DNA of 64,000 nucleotides from Enterococcus larvae (GCF_017830045.1 NZ_JAEDXU010000001.1:496001-560000); one strand, 5' to 3'. Positions 52,074 through 61,431 are shown, numbered from the stretch's first letter. The notes: generated by a model from the letters alone, not told the origin. Program-made: numbers and translations.

Positions 52074-53714
52074 TTATTGAACAACTAAACGCCTAATCAA
52101 TAGCCCAAGCATTCCCAATGCTGTCATAGCGGATATCCAAACAGACACATGCTGAAGCAGCGTTCCCGAATAGGTCGCTTTGATTTCATGGCTGCCCGCC
52201 GGAACATCCAAAGTCAGAAATCCATCCTTCTCATAATAGGAAGAAACAGCTCCGTCAACAGAAATTGTATAACCCACATAGAAAAACTTCGGCAACTGAA
52301 CGACTGCATCATTTAACAGCTGAATCGTATATTTACTTGATTTATATGTGTGTTCCTGTGTCGCATTGCTCAGGTACACATTCCCATCGATTTTAGGAAC
52401 CGGATTCATGTAGTAAACAGAAGTATCTGTATCCTTAACCAGATACTCCCGCCCATGCCCAATCTCGCTCTGCTCAAAATCCAGATAATTTTCATTCGTT
52501 ACAGCATAACTGTTTTTACTAGTCGAAATCTCCATCGCATGAACATTGAAGCCGTAAGTCAGCACAAAAATCAAAAATGCAGCAAACTGAAATATTACTT
52601 TTTCCGGTTTTTTGATTTGCTGAAACAATAGCCATGTAGCCAATATACTTCCAAACAGTGTCACAAATATCAATAGGCGCCATTCAAACTGAATCACAGA
52701 AAAGATCGTATCTTGAAATGAAGCCCAGAAGAACAGATTAGTGGACACAATAATCAAAATGATAGTTGTGAGCGTTAACTCTCTGGTGGAAGGCTTCAGC
52801 TTTTTATAGTTGAAAATGGCATAAATCACTATACAAAGAATAAAGATACCAAAGTTCGGCTTTAATGATTCTGAGGTCTTACCAACATTAGATAAGCTGT
52901 TTCCCAGCAAATCAGTCAGTGTGAAGTCTAAGCCAATCAGCCAAAGTTTGGCTTTCGTGAAATTAAAGGCTATTTTTGTCGTCTGCTCAATATAGGGCAA
53001 AAGAAACCATGTCGATAAAAGTACGCTTGAAAAGCCTGCTTTGACAAAGCTGACTATTTTCCTTCTATCTATCAAGTTAAAACGCAGAATCAAGAAAACT
53101 GCAATAAAAAGTGCCGTATAAAATGCCGTGATCAAGTGACTAGCCAACAAAAGGCTCATGCCTATTGCCAGCATCATCCAGCTATCCTTCTCCTTATAAA
53201 TAATAGTGTAAACAGCATAAAGGACTAGAGGTAAAAAACAAAACGCCAATGTCTCGCCAAGAGCCCCTCTAATTGATTGGTCGATCAATCGATAGGTTGC
53301 TGTTGTATATAGAATCGAGAAAAACAGACCTTGATACATCGAGTTCGTTATCACCTTCATCACTTTGTAAGCAATCACAGCAGTAACCAAACTTACCAAA
53401 AACTGATAAAGAAAGAAGGCTTGAACAAACTCAATACCTGCCAGTCGAAACAATGCAAATGGCAATGTCAGTATCGACGGATAAAATAAATCTGCTGCAT
53501 AACCGTAATTATTTCCCATATTGGAAAAAACTCTTGGGAAAAAATCCAGATGCTTCACAGCTTCATAGTAGCTTTCCAAACGTGTTCTATGAAAAAAAAT
53601 GTCATCTTGATGATAAATAAACCCATTTAGAAAATATGGAAAGATCGTTAACAAACTAAAAATAACCAATACGATAATAACTCTGTAATCAAATTTACGT
53701 ATAACCCACTTCAT
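52074..53714 (-). CDS. Large membrane protein, PTPS-related/YfhO-like
   Basis: A 546-residue protein with about 12 membrane segments and a C-terminal beta-rich extracellular domain followed by a last helix. Near residue 35, YHQDDIFFHRTRLESYYEAV resembles the outer loop of the 6-pyruvoyl-tetrahydropterin-synthase-related membrane family; the end (VDGAVSSYYEKDGFLTLDVPAGSHEIKATY) resembles YfhO-type proteins. These are GT-C fold-like proteins implicated in glycosylation of lipids or teichoic acids; the role here is unproven. Start at 53714 after GGGGG. Confidence 0.75.
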   Translation of the reverse strand: MKWVIRKFDYRVIIVLVIFSLLTIFPYFLNGFIYHQDDIFFHRTRLESYYEAVKHLDFFPRVFSNMGNNYGYAADLFYPSILTLPFALFRLAGIEFVQAFFLYQFLVSLVTAVIAYKVMKVITNSMYQGLFFSILYTTATYRLIDQSIRGALGETLAFCFLPLVLYAVYTIIYKEKDSWMMLAIGMSLLLASHLITAFYTALFIAVFLILRFNLIDRRKIVSFVKAGFSSVLLSTWFLLPYIEQTTKIAFNFTKAKLWLIGLDFTLTDLLGNSLSNVGKTSESLKPNFGIFILCIVIYAIFNYKKLKPSTRELTLTTIILIIVSTNLFFWASFQDTIFSVIQFEWRLLIFVTLFGSILATWLLFQQIKKPEKVIFQFAAFLIFVLTYGFNVHAMEISTSKNSYAVTNENYLDFEQSEIGHGREYLVKDTDTSVYYMNPVPKIDGNVYLSNATQEHTYKSSKYTIQLLNDAVVQLPKFFYVGYTISVDGAVSSYYEKDGFLTLDVPAGSHEIKATYSGTLLQHVSVWISAMTALGMLGLLIRRLVVQ

Positions 53715-53988
53715 ATTTTCCCCCAATTTCTACCAAACGCCTAAATTAAATCGACAGTCTCATTTCCAGCACTCTCCTTAGCATTCCTGAAAATGTCCTC
53801 TCTACCTTGAAATCTCTAATTTGGTTCTATTTCATTTAATTCCTTTAACAAATCAATCCTATTTTATTCACGCTCAGATGTCAATATGTCGAGTTCAAGT
53901 GTATACGTTTCACTTTTCAACTGATTTGATAATAAAAAAGGTTCCAGCAGAAGAAGAAAAACTTCTCTTGCTCGACCTTTTTATTTAT

Positions 53989-54342
53989 CTATTCCGTTAC
54001 TTCCTTCTGTATTAGGATAAGGTCTTTCACTGGCTTCGATGGAGTAAACCCCTTCTTTTCCATTTTTTCTTTCATATCCAGATGAATCGTTACCTCTTCT
54101 CTTGTCGTATCCAACAAGCGTTTGATCACGTAGTCGATTTCCTGCTTAGAGATTTTCTTCTTGCTATTGATCAAAACGATATTGATCTTATCAAACACAT
54201 CCGCATAAATAACCTGTGTCCGATCCAAAGAATAAATCTTATAATATTTAATTGGTTTTTTACTGGAAAGATAGCCTGTTACGTTTGGATACTGTGTTCC
54301 TAAGTCCAAATTGCTGCGAAGCGGAGTCTCTACTAGTTTCAT
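53989..54342 (-). CDS. Small conserved protein, DUF1827-like
   Basis: A 117-residue cytosolic protein beginning MKLVETPLRSNLDLGTQYP and containing KYYKIYSLDRTQVIYADVF and DTTREEVTIHLDMKEKMEKKGF. It resembles the small Lactobacillales family DUF1827; I am fairly but not fully sure of the name. Function unknown. The ATG at 54342 follows AAGGGG by 9 bp. It is divergent from the MerR gene. Confidence 0.7.
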   Translation of the reverse strand: MKLVETPLRSNLDLGTQYPNVTGYLSSKKPIKYYKIYSLDRTQVIYADVFDKINIVLINSKKKISKQEIDYVIKRLLDTTREEVTIHLDMKEKMEKKGFTPSKPVKDLILIQKEVTE

Positions 54343-54452
54343 ACATTGCATCCCCTTTATCAATATACTTCTTTGTTGTAATTTTATTCTACTCCTTTTC
54401 CTTCTATTTTTACAAAAAAATTCCCTATTCTTAGTTTTTTTTACAAATTGGC

Positions 54453-54483
54453 TTGACCTTTACGTAACGTTAGGGTTTATGAT
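54453..54483 (+). promoter_or_regulatory. MerR-type promoter with 19-bp spacer and internal dyad
   Basis: -35 TTGACC (54453-54458), 19-bp spacer, -10 TATGAT (54478-54483). A 21-bp imperfect dyad at 54456-54476 with arms ACCTTTACGT and ACGTTAGGGT fills the spacer. This is the hallmark of promoters activated by MerR proteins, here most likely by the gene it drives. Confidence 0.8.
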
Positions 54484-54505
54484 ATAGATGTCAGGAGGGG
54501 AAATG

Positions 54506-55264
54506 ATGGAATACACGATCAAAAAACTGGCTCAGCTATCTGGAATCAGCACACGAACATTACGCTATTACGATGAAATTGAGTTATTAAAGCCTGCGCG
54601 GGTAAATTCATCTGGCTATCGTATCTACGGACAAAAAGAAGTTGACCGTTTGCAGCAAATTCTGTTCTATCGTTCACTGGATATGAAACTGGATACGATC
54701 AAAGGAATACTGGAACAAGAGGATTTCGACTTCGAAGCTGCGCTGCAGCAGCACTATCATGAACTGATCAAAAAAAGAAAACAAATCGACCAGCTTCTTC
54801 TGACCGTTGAAAAAACATTGAGCTATCACAAAGGAGAGAGAATGATGACTGATAAAGAAAAATTTGATGCATTCAAAAAAGAAAAACTAGCAGAAAACGA
54901 AGAAAAATATGGGACTGAAATCCGTGAAAAATATGGAACTGAAACCATTGAAGCAGCAAATAAAAAATGGGACAATATAAGTGAAGAAGACTTCAACGCA
55001 ATGACTCTGATCGAGGACGAACTGTTCACATCCTTGAAAGAGTTGACTGAAACAAACGATCTTGATTCAGCTGCCGCCAAAACGGTTTATGAAAAGCATA
55101 AAGAATGGCTGAGCTATACATGGTCAAGCTATTCACCAGATGCCCATCGAGGATTGGCTGACATGTATCTGGCAGACGAACGCTTTGCTGCTTACTATAA
55201 CGAGCGCGGCGGAGAACACAGTACAGAGCTGCTTTGCCAAGCAATCAAAAAATACGCAGTTTAA
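54506..55264 (+). CDS. MerR-family regulator with TipAS-like ligand domain
   Basis: A 252-residue regulator: N-terminal MerR helix-turn-helix and wing (YTIKKLAQLSGISTRTLRYYDE), a linking coiled coil (about 75-110), then a TipAS-type C-terminal domain (about 125-250, with KKWDNISEEDFNAM and ADERFAAYYNERGGEHSTELL). TipA proteins bind thiopeptide-like ligands and activate drug-defence genes. The ATG at 54506 follows AGGAGG by 7 bp. It is probably autoregulated and cotranscribed with the DfsB-like gene. Confidence 0.9.
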   Translation: MEYTIKKLAQLSGISTRTLRYYDEIELLKPARVNSSGYRIYGQKEVDRLQQILFYRSLDMKLDTIKGILEQEDFDFEAALQQHYHELIKKRKQIDQLLLTVEKTLSYHKGERMMTDKEKFDAFKKEKLAENEEKYGTEIREKYGTETIEAANKKWDNISEEDFNAMTLIEDELFTSLKELTETNDLDSAAAKTVYEKHKEWLSYTWSSYSPDAHRGLADMYLADERFAAYYNERGGEHSTELLCQAIKKYAV

Positions 55265-55297
55265 GTAACCTATCATAGTGCTGAAAGGAGTTTTATC

Positions 55298-55801
55298 ATG
55301 GCAAGACCGACAACGAAAGAAAGCTTACTGACGCAAAGTGATGAGAACTATCAGAAGTTAATGGATCTGATTGATTCCATGAGTCCGGCAGAACAAGAAC
55401 AAGTATTCAGTTTTGAAGATCGTGATAAGAATGTCAGAGATGTACTGATTCACTTACATGAGTGGCACAACATGATGGAGAGTTGGTATACGGATGGTAT
55501 GGCGGGCGAGAAACCGGCAATTCCGGCACCAGGCTACACCTTCAAAACAACACCTGAACTGAATCTGAAAATTTGGGAAAGCTATCAAGACACACCACTC
55601 GCTGATGCAAAGGAATTGCTTCAGAAAAGTGCTGATCGAATGATCCAGCTGATTGAACAGCATACAGATGAAGAATTATTTACAAAGAAATACTATAAGT
55701 GGACGAATACAACTTCCCTAGGCGCCTATTTCATTTCTTCCACCTCTAGCCACTATGACTGGGCATTGAAAAAACTCCGTCAACATAAGAAAAGCTTGTA
55801 A
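55298..55801 (+). CDS. ClbS/DfsB-family protein (DUF1706)
   Basis: A 167-residue helical protein: MARPTTKESLLTQSDENYQKL, LIHLHEWHNMMESWY, IPAPGYTFKTTPELN and FISSTSSHYDWALKKLR fit the DfsB/ClbS four-helix bundle family. ClbS protects colibactin makers by opening the cyclopropane warhead; whether this member acts on a genotoxin or is DinB-like is unknown. It follows the MerR gene by 33 bp. Confidence 0.85.
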   Translation: MARPTTKESLLTQSDENYQKLMDLIDSMSPAEQEQVFSFEDRDKNVRDVLIHLHEWHNMMESWYTDGMAGEKPAIPAPGYTFKTTPELNLKIWESYQDTPLADAKELLQKSADRMIQLIEQHTDEELFTKKYYKWTNTTSLGAYFISSTSSHYDWALKKLRQHKKSL

Positions 55802-55807
55802 CATTGA

Positions 55808-55842
55808 ACAGCCCCTCAAAAGCTAGACTTTTGAGGGGCTGT
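55808..55842 (+). terminator. Terminator after the DfsB-like gene
   Basis: ACAGCCCCTCAAAAG pairs perfectly with its complement across a 5-base loop. The T run is weak; it may act on both strands. Confidence 0.8.
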
Positions 55843-55879
55843 ACTCATTTAGATTTATCTGACCTCGCACGCCCGTTTT

Positions 55880-56302
55880 CTATTTATCTCCTGCATATGC
55901 AATCGCATCTAATTGAAAAAGCAACCCATTTTCTCCGCCTTTATGAGCAAACTCCGTTTGAATCGACTTTCTGACTGGATAGTTCCCGCTTTTAAATCGC
56001 TCTTTTAGAACTTTTTCCATTGTGGGAATATCCCAAATATCCCTAAAAAGAGCGTCAATTTTTACTACAGAGTCAACGGTTAGTCCAAACATAGCCAATC
56101 GCTCATCTAACACATCAAAAGCACCGTTTATCTGCTTCTCTATCGACTCACCAATATTACCAACACAATAGCTGGTGAAGATAAAGTCTCCAGCCTTTAC
56201 GACACCAGTATGCGCCCATTCCTCATTAATATCTTCTCTAATAATCTCACTCACTTCATCCACCACTTTCTTCGTTTTTGACTCAAACAGCTCGTAAATC
56301 AT
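55880..56302 (-). CDS. RidA-like (YjgF family) protein
   Basis: A 140-residue protein with a 30-residue N-terminal extension followed by the RidA fold: VVKAGDFIFTSYCVG, QINGAFDVLDERLAMFG, VVKIDALFRDI and NYPVRKSIQ with the substrate-binding Arg kept. RidA deaminates reactive enamine/imine intermediates. The gene overlaps the upstream unknown gene by about 20 bp, and the start (56302) has no clear ribosome site, so translation is probably coupled. Confidence 0.75.
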   Translation of the reverse strand: MIYELFESKTKKVVDEVSEIIREDINEEWAHTGVVKAGDFIFTSYCVGNIGESIEKQINGAFDVLDERLAMFGLTVDSVVKIDALFRDIWDIPTMEKVLKERFKSGNYPVRKSIQTEFAHKGGENGLLFQLDAIAYAGDK

Positions 56303-56735
56303 CACATTCGCAGTTCAAATAATCCATATTTTCAAATACTACAAACGGTTTGTATTCAAGTAACTCCTGTCTGTTCATTTCTGAAAATTTCAACATTTCT
56401 AGATCAGGTATTTTGTGTGTGAGAAGAATACATTCACCTTCTACAAAACCTGTAACTCTTAAACTTGCTTCATCGTTATTGTATGTATTCAGAATATAAG
56501 GCATTTCAAATTTTACTACGGCTTCTGAATCTTTAATATTCTTTTCAAGAATATTGAAAAAATCTGAATCAACTATTTCTGAGTGATTCATTGATGAAAG
56601 GATATCCTCCAGATCCTCTACATAACCAATATTCTTTAACATTTTTCTTATTTCCTCTACCTCTTCAACTTTATCAGAAACTAGTTCCCATAAAAGTACA
56701 CTCAGTTCTTCTATTGTACTCTCGTTATTTTCCAT
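56283..56735 (-). CDS. Uncharacterised acidic protein, 150 residues
   Basis: Not recognised. Acidic and soluble, with a helical N-terminal half (ELVSDKVEEVEEIRKMLKNIG) and a predicted beta-rich end (ASLRVTGFVEGECILL, PFVVFENMDYLN). RBS AGGAAGG is well placed. It overlaps the RidA-like gene. Its size, acidity and setting among other orphans recall immunity proteins of toxin systems, but no toxin gene is present. Confidence 0.65.
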   Translation of the reverse strand: MENNESTIEELSVLLWELVSDKVEEVEEIRKMLKNIGYVEDLEDILSSMNHSEIVDSDFFNILEKNIKDSEAVVKFEMPYILNTYNNDEASLRVTGFVEGECILLTHKIPDLEMLKFSEMNRQELLEYKPFVVFENMDYLNCECDDLRAV

Positions 56736-56843
56736 TCCGTTTCCTTCCTAGAATAATTACTCGTGGCTTTCAGAACGATATATCTGTCAGCTATTTACTC
56801 TTTTGATAAATAGTTACTCTAATAATTACCATACTTGTAATCG

Positions 56844-57488
56844 CTATTGATTATCAGCTATCTTTTGTTTAAGGTATTGTCTAAGATAGTCTTTTGCTGT
56901 GGTACCTGTCGCATCAGAGTGAGTATAAAGATCTGATATCGTCCCCTCTTGTTCTAGTATATCTAACGCCTCTTTATACTTTTCTTCATAGCATAGGACC
57001 AATGCTTTTGTGAGGTTGGAAACATTGTAAGCTTTCATCTCTTCTGTAAGTATATGAATGTCCTTTAGATACTTCTTATGTTCTACAATGTTTTCATCAA
57101 AAAGAACCAGAGCTTCATGAACAGAATACTCAAAATTATCTTTATCATAAGGAATAGACTTACCTTGATAGAAGATATCATTCATTGTAAAAGCTCCTCT
57201 TACGTGAAAACTTTTCGGTTGGGCGCGCATTTCTTCGAGGTCCATTTCCTGAACCGCCCAATAAAGCTCATTTAAAACCCATGGTTTAACAAAGATAGAT
57301 ATGCTCAAATCTCCTATACGATTTGTCGGAATACTTAGAATGGCATAGTAAAGGAAATCACCTTCAAATCGATATAAATAACCATGAGCAAACTGTAAGT
57401 CAAATTCCTTTCTCTGTCTCCGCAATTCAATTGGAATCAATTTTTTCAGCTCTCTAATCTCTTTTTGTTCTTCCCTTGTCATAGCCAT
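56844..57488 (-). CDS. Uncharacterised protein, 214 residues
   Basis: Not recognised. N-terminal charged helix (REEQKEIRELKKLIPIELRRQRKEF), a central mixed region (FAHGYLYRFEGDFLYYAILSIP and FVKPWVLNELYWAVQEMD) and a C-terminal helical part (ALVLCYEEKYKEALDILEQEG) that looks like a single TPR-type repeat. No membrane segment. RBS AAGGAAGG lies 8 bp ahead of the ATG at 57488. Confidence 0.65.
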   Translation of the reverse strand: MAMTREEQKEIRELKKLIPIELRRQRKEFDLQFAHGYLYRFEGDFLYYAILSIPTNRIGDLSISIFVKPWVLNELYWAVQEMDLEEMRAQPKSFHVRGAFTMNDIFYQGKSIPYDKDNFEYSVHEALVLFDENIVEHKKYLKDIHILTEEMKAYNVSNLTKALVLCYEEKYKEALDILEQEGTISDLYTHSDATGTTAKDYLRQYLKQKIADNQ

Positions 57489-57566
57489 CTCTTCTGCCTT
57501 CCTTTCTTTTGTCTCATCCAGCTTAATTTTTTTCTTTATTTGCTATTATTCATTTTCAGAATTTGA

Positions 57567-58088
57567 TTAGGACTCCATTTTTTTCGTTTGTTTCAAAAAT
57601 CTTGCTATACCATAGGCAATCAAGGCTAAACTCATGAAACCAAAAGTAACAGGCAAAACAGCAAGCCCAAACAAGAATACATTAAAACAAAAATGGACAA
57701 CGTTGGCTGTTTTTATGATCATTGTTAGCAACAAAAAAATAACAGCTATAACGACATTTATTGAAAAAGCTACTATCCCTACCTTAAATACATTTTTCGT
57801 AAAATTAATTATGACACACCTCTTCTTCATTTTTAAAATACTGGAACATCCTTTTTGATAAGCTGACACATTCAGCATACCAGTTATGCCAAATTCATTC
57901 TTATTTTTTTCACTCAACAATTCAATCCAGTCATACGCAGCAAAAACTTCGACTATGTCAGTTGAGCGCCTTTCTTCAAAATCTATATACTCATAATTAT
58001 AAAAGAAATTATGATAAAAAAATACAACCTCTTCAACTCTTTTTTTAGATAAGATTGCACTGATTTCTTTGGGTACGATATGCACCAA
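57567..58088 (-). CDS. Uncharacterised protein with two C-terminal membrane helices
   Basis: Not recognised. A soluble N-terminal part of about 95 residues (VVFFYHNFFYNYEYIDFEERR) precedes two membrane segments (about 102-125 and 133-160). The possible starts, TTG 58088 or GTG 58085, have no ribosome site and follow a stop codon, so the 5' end may have been lost. It fits an accessory, decaying segment. Confidence 0.5.
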   Translation of the reverse strand: MVHIVPKEISAILSKKRVEEVVFFYHNFFYNYEYIDFEERRSTDIVEVFAAYDWIELLSEKNKNEFGITGMLNVSAYQKGCSSILKMKKRCVIINFTKNVFKVGIVAFSINVVIAVIFLLLTMIIKTANVVHFCFNVFLFGLAVLPVTFGFMSLALIAYGIARFLKQTKKMES

Positions 58089-58224
58089 TTAGTTAATATG
58101 GAAATGAAAAACTTAGCTATAATACAACTATGTTTATGCTCAGCTTCACACGGACTAGTTGTTCCCTAAAAAAAGATACCTCTAATAATCCTGAACAAAC
58201 AGGTATGAGTAAACCCATAAATTC

Positions 58225-58260
58225 AAAAGAGCAAACTGATTTTTCTCAGTTTGCTCTTTT
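58225..58260. terminator. Bidirectional terminator downstream of the helicase gene
   Basis: AAAAGAGCAAACTGA pairs perfectly with TCAGTTTGCTCTTTT across a 6-base loop, 10 bp past the stop of the helicase gene. Confidence 0.9.
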
Positions 58261-58269
58261 CACAACCAA

Positions 58270-60291
58270 TTACTTATTGCCCTTGCCAGTCTCCGCAACT
58301 AAAACAATCAACTCATGGAGTGCTCTGGAACAGCTGGTGTAGATTGAATTACTCTTTTCCTTCAGCTGCTCCTGTGTAATATCCGGCAGGATCACTTCAT
58401 CGAACTCAAGGCCTTTAGCAAATTGCACAGTTGTAAGAATGATTCCTTCGGCCATTTTGTTGGTATTCTTCCCAAATTTAGTTACAGGATAATCGGTCAG
58501 TTCCATTTCGAGGGCCGCCACTTCCTCCCAGTTTTGGCAGATGATCCCACAAGTTTTGTGTGGACCTTCAAGAAACGCAGCAGCTGCGTTTCTGATTTTC
58601 ATCAGCTTCTCACGGTTATCGTCAGCTCTTTCAACAGTTACCGGCTTGCCATGACGCTCTACAGCTGTTAATTGTTGATTCGTCGTAAATGCTTTGGCAA
58701 ATTCAATGATTTCAAAGCTCGAGCGGTAGCTTACTTGAAATTCGGCGATTCTGCTTTTTGGCAACAGTTGGTTGAGCTCATCTAAAAATTGATGATTCTC
58801 TTCAGTCAAGTTCTGATTCACATCACCACAAATCGTTTTTTCATTAGGAAACAGTTGGTTCAAAACGTAAAGCTGCAGTAACGAATAATCCTGCATTTCA
58901 TCAATCACCAAATGCTTGATTGTCATCGCCGGCTTGATTCCTTCAATTTCAAGCATAAAGAACAGGTAGGGAAATAAATCGCAGTTTGCTAAATCGTCCT
59001 TTTTACCAGAGCTATGATAAACAGACGGCAGCTTCTTAAGAAAATCGTTATACTCCTGCAAGCTGTTCTTGATTCTTATACGTTTTTTCAATTGCTGCTC
59101 GATTGTTTTAGCCATCGCTTCTTGTTTTGAAGGCTGTCGATTCTCAATGGTGTTTCCCAAAATAACAGCAATCTGTTTTATCAGTGGTAACAATGCCGTT
59201 TCTCGACTCTGTCTTACAACTGATTGAATGGATACCTTATCAATGGTCAGATTTTCAGACAGCTGAAGATCCTCAAAATACAACCGCTCTTTCAACTTGT
59301 TCAAATAATTTTTTGCTTGTTCAAAAAATCTTCCAGATCGTTTGTACCTATAATTTTCACTTTTATCAGAAGCAGAATTTTCCAGTATCTCGGTTATTTC
59401 GTCCTGTCGACTGGAAACTTGAAGCTTTTCATCAATAAATCGCTGCCCTAAAGTCGTGATGTCCACCTGCTGCAGATCCTCTTCTCCCAACTCCGGAAGG
59501 ACAGTGGAAATATAATCCGCAAAGATTCGATTTGGCGAAAGGATCAGCACATGCTCTGACTTCAATGATTCTCTTTGACGATAGAGAAGGTAGGCGATGC
59601 GATGAAGTGCTATAGACGTTTTTCCCGAACCGGCAACCCCCTGAATGATCAGATTTTTTGTCTGTAAATCTCGTATGACCTCATTTTGTTCTCTTTGGAT
59701 GGTGTGAATGATTGTTTTCATTTCATTAGAAGTATTCTTTCCCAACTCCTTCAAAAGAAAGTCATCATTTAGAGATTCTTCCGTATCCATCATCCATTTC
59801 AATGTTTGATTTTCTATCTCGTATTGTCTTTTCAGACTGATACTTCCGGGAAAGGTTTTCCCAAAGGATTCATAGGCAGCCGGTCCCAGATTAAAATCAT
59901 AATAGAGGGACGAAATTGGTGCCCGCCAGTCATAGACCAGCTGTTCGCTGTACTTATCCGCAAAGCCGAATCGTCCAATATAGAACTCCTCTTGATCGTC
60001 TTCTCCTTCAAATCGAAAGCCGATTTTAGCGAAATATGGAACTTCTTTCTGATAATTCAGTTTTCGTAAAACACCTGATTCTAGTACGTTTCTCTTATCA
60101 ATGTAGTTCATATTTTGATGGAAGTTGTATACCTCATATTTATCCAGCTCGTTTTTGTAGTCAACGGTATATTTCTGAATTTCCCTGTAGCTTTGCTCAT
60201 TTGAATCGATCGTATGCTCCATGTCTCCAATACGCTCTTCAATTGCTGTGATCACGTTACTCAGATATTGTCGTTCTTTTGTTTTCTCCAT
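58270..60291 (-). CDS. HelD-like superfamily 1 helicase
   Basis: A 673-residue UvrD/Rep-type ATPase with a long N-terminal coiled coil (about 1-60, containing QYLSNVITAIEERIGDME), Walker A GVAGSGKTS near 218 and Walker B VIDEMQDYS near 465. This plan fits HelD, which recycles stalled RNA polymerase, but it is about 100 residues shorter than B. subtilis HelD and may be a paralogue. RBS AAGGAGGG is strong. It is divergent from the double-MerR regulator. Confidence 0.85.
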   Translation of the reverse strand: MEKTKERQYLSNVITAIEERIGDMEHTIDSNEQSYREIQKYTVDYKNELDKYEVYNFHQNMNYIDKRNVLESGVLRKLNYQKEVPYFAKIGFRFEGEDDQEEFYIGRFGFADKYSEQLVYDWRAPISSLYYDFNLGPAAYESFGKTFPGSISLKRQYEIENQTLKWMMDTEESLNDDFLLKELGKNTSNEMKTIIHTIQREQNEVIRDLQTKNLIIQGVAGSGKTSIALHRIAYLLYRQRESLKSEHVLILSPNRIFADYISTVLPELGEEDLQQVDITTLGQRFIDEKLQVSSRQDEITEILENSASDKSENYRYKRSGRFFEQAKNYLNKLKERLYFEDLQLSENLTIDKVSIQSVVRQSRETALLPLIKQIAVILGNTIENRQPSKQEAMAKTIEQQLKKRIRIKNSLQEYNDFLKKLPSVYHSSGKKDDLANCDLFPYLFFMLEIEGIKPAMTIKHLVIDEMQDYSLLQLYVLNQLFPNEKTICGDVNQNLTEENHQFLDELNQLLPKSRIAEFQVSYRSSFEIIEFAKAFTTNQQLTAVERHGKPVTVERADDNREKLMKIRNAAAAFLEGPHKTCGIICQNWEEVAALEMELTDYPVTKFGKNTNKMAEGIILTTVQFAKGLEFDEVILPDITQEQLKEKSNSIYTSCSRALHELIVLVAETGKGNK

Positions 60292-60334
60292 AACAACACC
60301 CTCCTTCTGTCACACCAATTTTAGCAGTTCTCCA

Positions 60335-60346
60335 AACACTGGTGTT
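60335..60346. promoter_or_regulatory. Small dyad AACAC-TG-GTGTT in the divergent region
   Basis: Perfect 5-bp arms about 45 bp upstream of the helicase start, in the only space between it and the double-MerR regulator. A candidate operator with limited support. Confidence 0.3.
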
Positions 60347-60454
60347 ATAGTGGAGGGTTTAAAATCGCCTTCACTAATTGAATCTGATAAAATGATGGTA
60401 CAAAACCAACTTGGCAACATAAATGATTCGCATGACTACCTTCAATACTAACTA

Positions 60455-61243
60455 TTGGGATACATAGGAGTGACGCATATAAAAACATATAAAACAGCGG
60501 AGGTCGCAAAAATCGTGAGTCTGCACCCGAATACTATACGACGCTATGAAGAATGGGGATTGATCCCTGTGCCTGAACGCGGGGAAAACGGCTATCGACG
60601 ATTTACAGATTACCATATCGATCTCATTAAAACTGCACGTGTGGCCTTTCAAATCGAGGTCCTGCAATCCGGCTTAAGAAGAAAGATGATCGATACCATC
60701 AAAGCTCTAGCTACCTACTCCTTCGAAGATGCTCAATCAATGGTTGATGAATATCTCATGCTGGCTGATAAGGAAGTTACTCAGGCAACTGAAGCAATCG
60801 CTATTGTTGAACGTATTTTAGCTGGAGAAAAAGAAGAGCAGCAGGTACAGCTTACACGAAAGGAAGCTGCTGAATATCTGGGAATTACTTCAGATACGTT
60901 AAGAAACTGGGAGTTGAACGGCCTTCTGTCTGTAAAACGAATGAAAAATCGTTACCGCATTTATACAGAAGATGATCTAAAAAGACTGAAAATTATCCGC
61001 ACACTGCGTTCAGCGAAGTATTCTCTTGAATCGATTTTGCGCCTATTGAATGCACTGGACAATAGATATGCCTCTGATATAGAGATCGTACTCGATACTC
61101 CAGATACTTCTACAGATATCATTAGCGTTTGCGATAGTCTGCTCAGCTCATTAAAACAAGCGAAGAAAAATGCCCGAAAAATAAAAAAGGATATCGCTAT
61201 TCTTGAAGAAAAATATACTGACTATGTCTCGCCTTCAAACTAA
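60455..61243 (+). CDS. Regulator with two MerR-type DNA-binding domains
   Basis: About 255-262 residues with two separate MerR helix-turn-helix regions: first YKTAEVAKIVSLHPNTIRRY with the wing ENGYRRF, then LTRKEAAEYLGITSDTLRNW with the wing KNRYRIY, followed by a helical tail. Coordinates use TTG 60455, but no ribosome site precedes it. AGGAG (60466-60470) stands exactly 8 bp before ATA 60479, where the family-like IKTYKTAEVA begins; GTG 60470 overlaps that site. The true start is therefore uncertain. Its target may be the divergent helicase gene. Confidence 0.8.
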   Translation: MGYIGVTHIKTYKTAEVAKIVSLHPNTIRRYEEWGLIPVPERGENGYRRFTDYHIDLIKTARVAFQIEVLQSGLRRKMIDTIKALATYSFEDAQSMVDEYLMLADKEVTQATEAIAIVERILAGEKEEQQVQLTRKEAAEYLGITSDTLRNWELNGLLSVKRMKNRYRIYTEDDLKRLKIIRTLRSAKYSLESILRLLNALDNRYASDIEIVLDTPDTSTDIISVCDSLLSSLKQAKKNARKIKKDIAILEEKYTDYVSPSN

Positions 61244-61325
61244 CTAGGTAAAACCATTTTCTGTTTTTCCTGTTCCTTTATGATAAGCTCATCAAAGATA
61301 TGATTAGCTGTATTAAAAGCCAACA

Positions 61326-61406
61326 AAAAATACTGTGTAGAGAATACATCCCATGCGCCAAAGTATTTTCTTCGACATTGAGGCATTCTACATACACAGT
61401 ATTTTT
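61326..61406. terminator. Long bidirectional terminator hairpin
   Basis: AAAAATACTGTGTA (61326-61339) pairs perfectly with TACACAGTATTTTT (61393-61406), with an inner AGAAT/ATTCT pair. It lies between the convergent MerR and Cof-type genes. Confidence 0.85.
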
Positions 61407-61431
61407 CTCTTAATCATTTACCATCATCATT

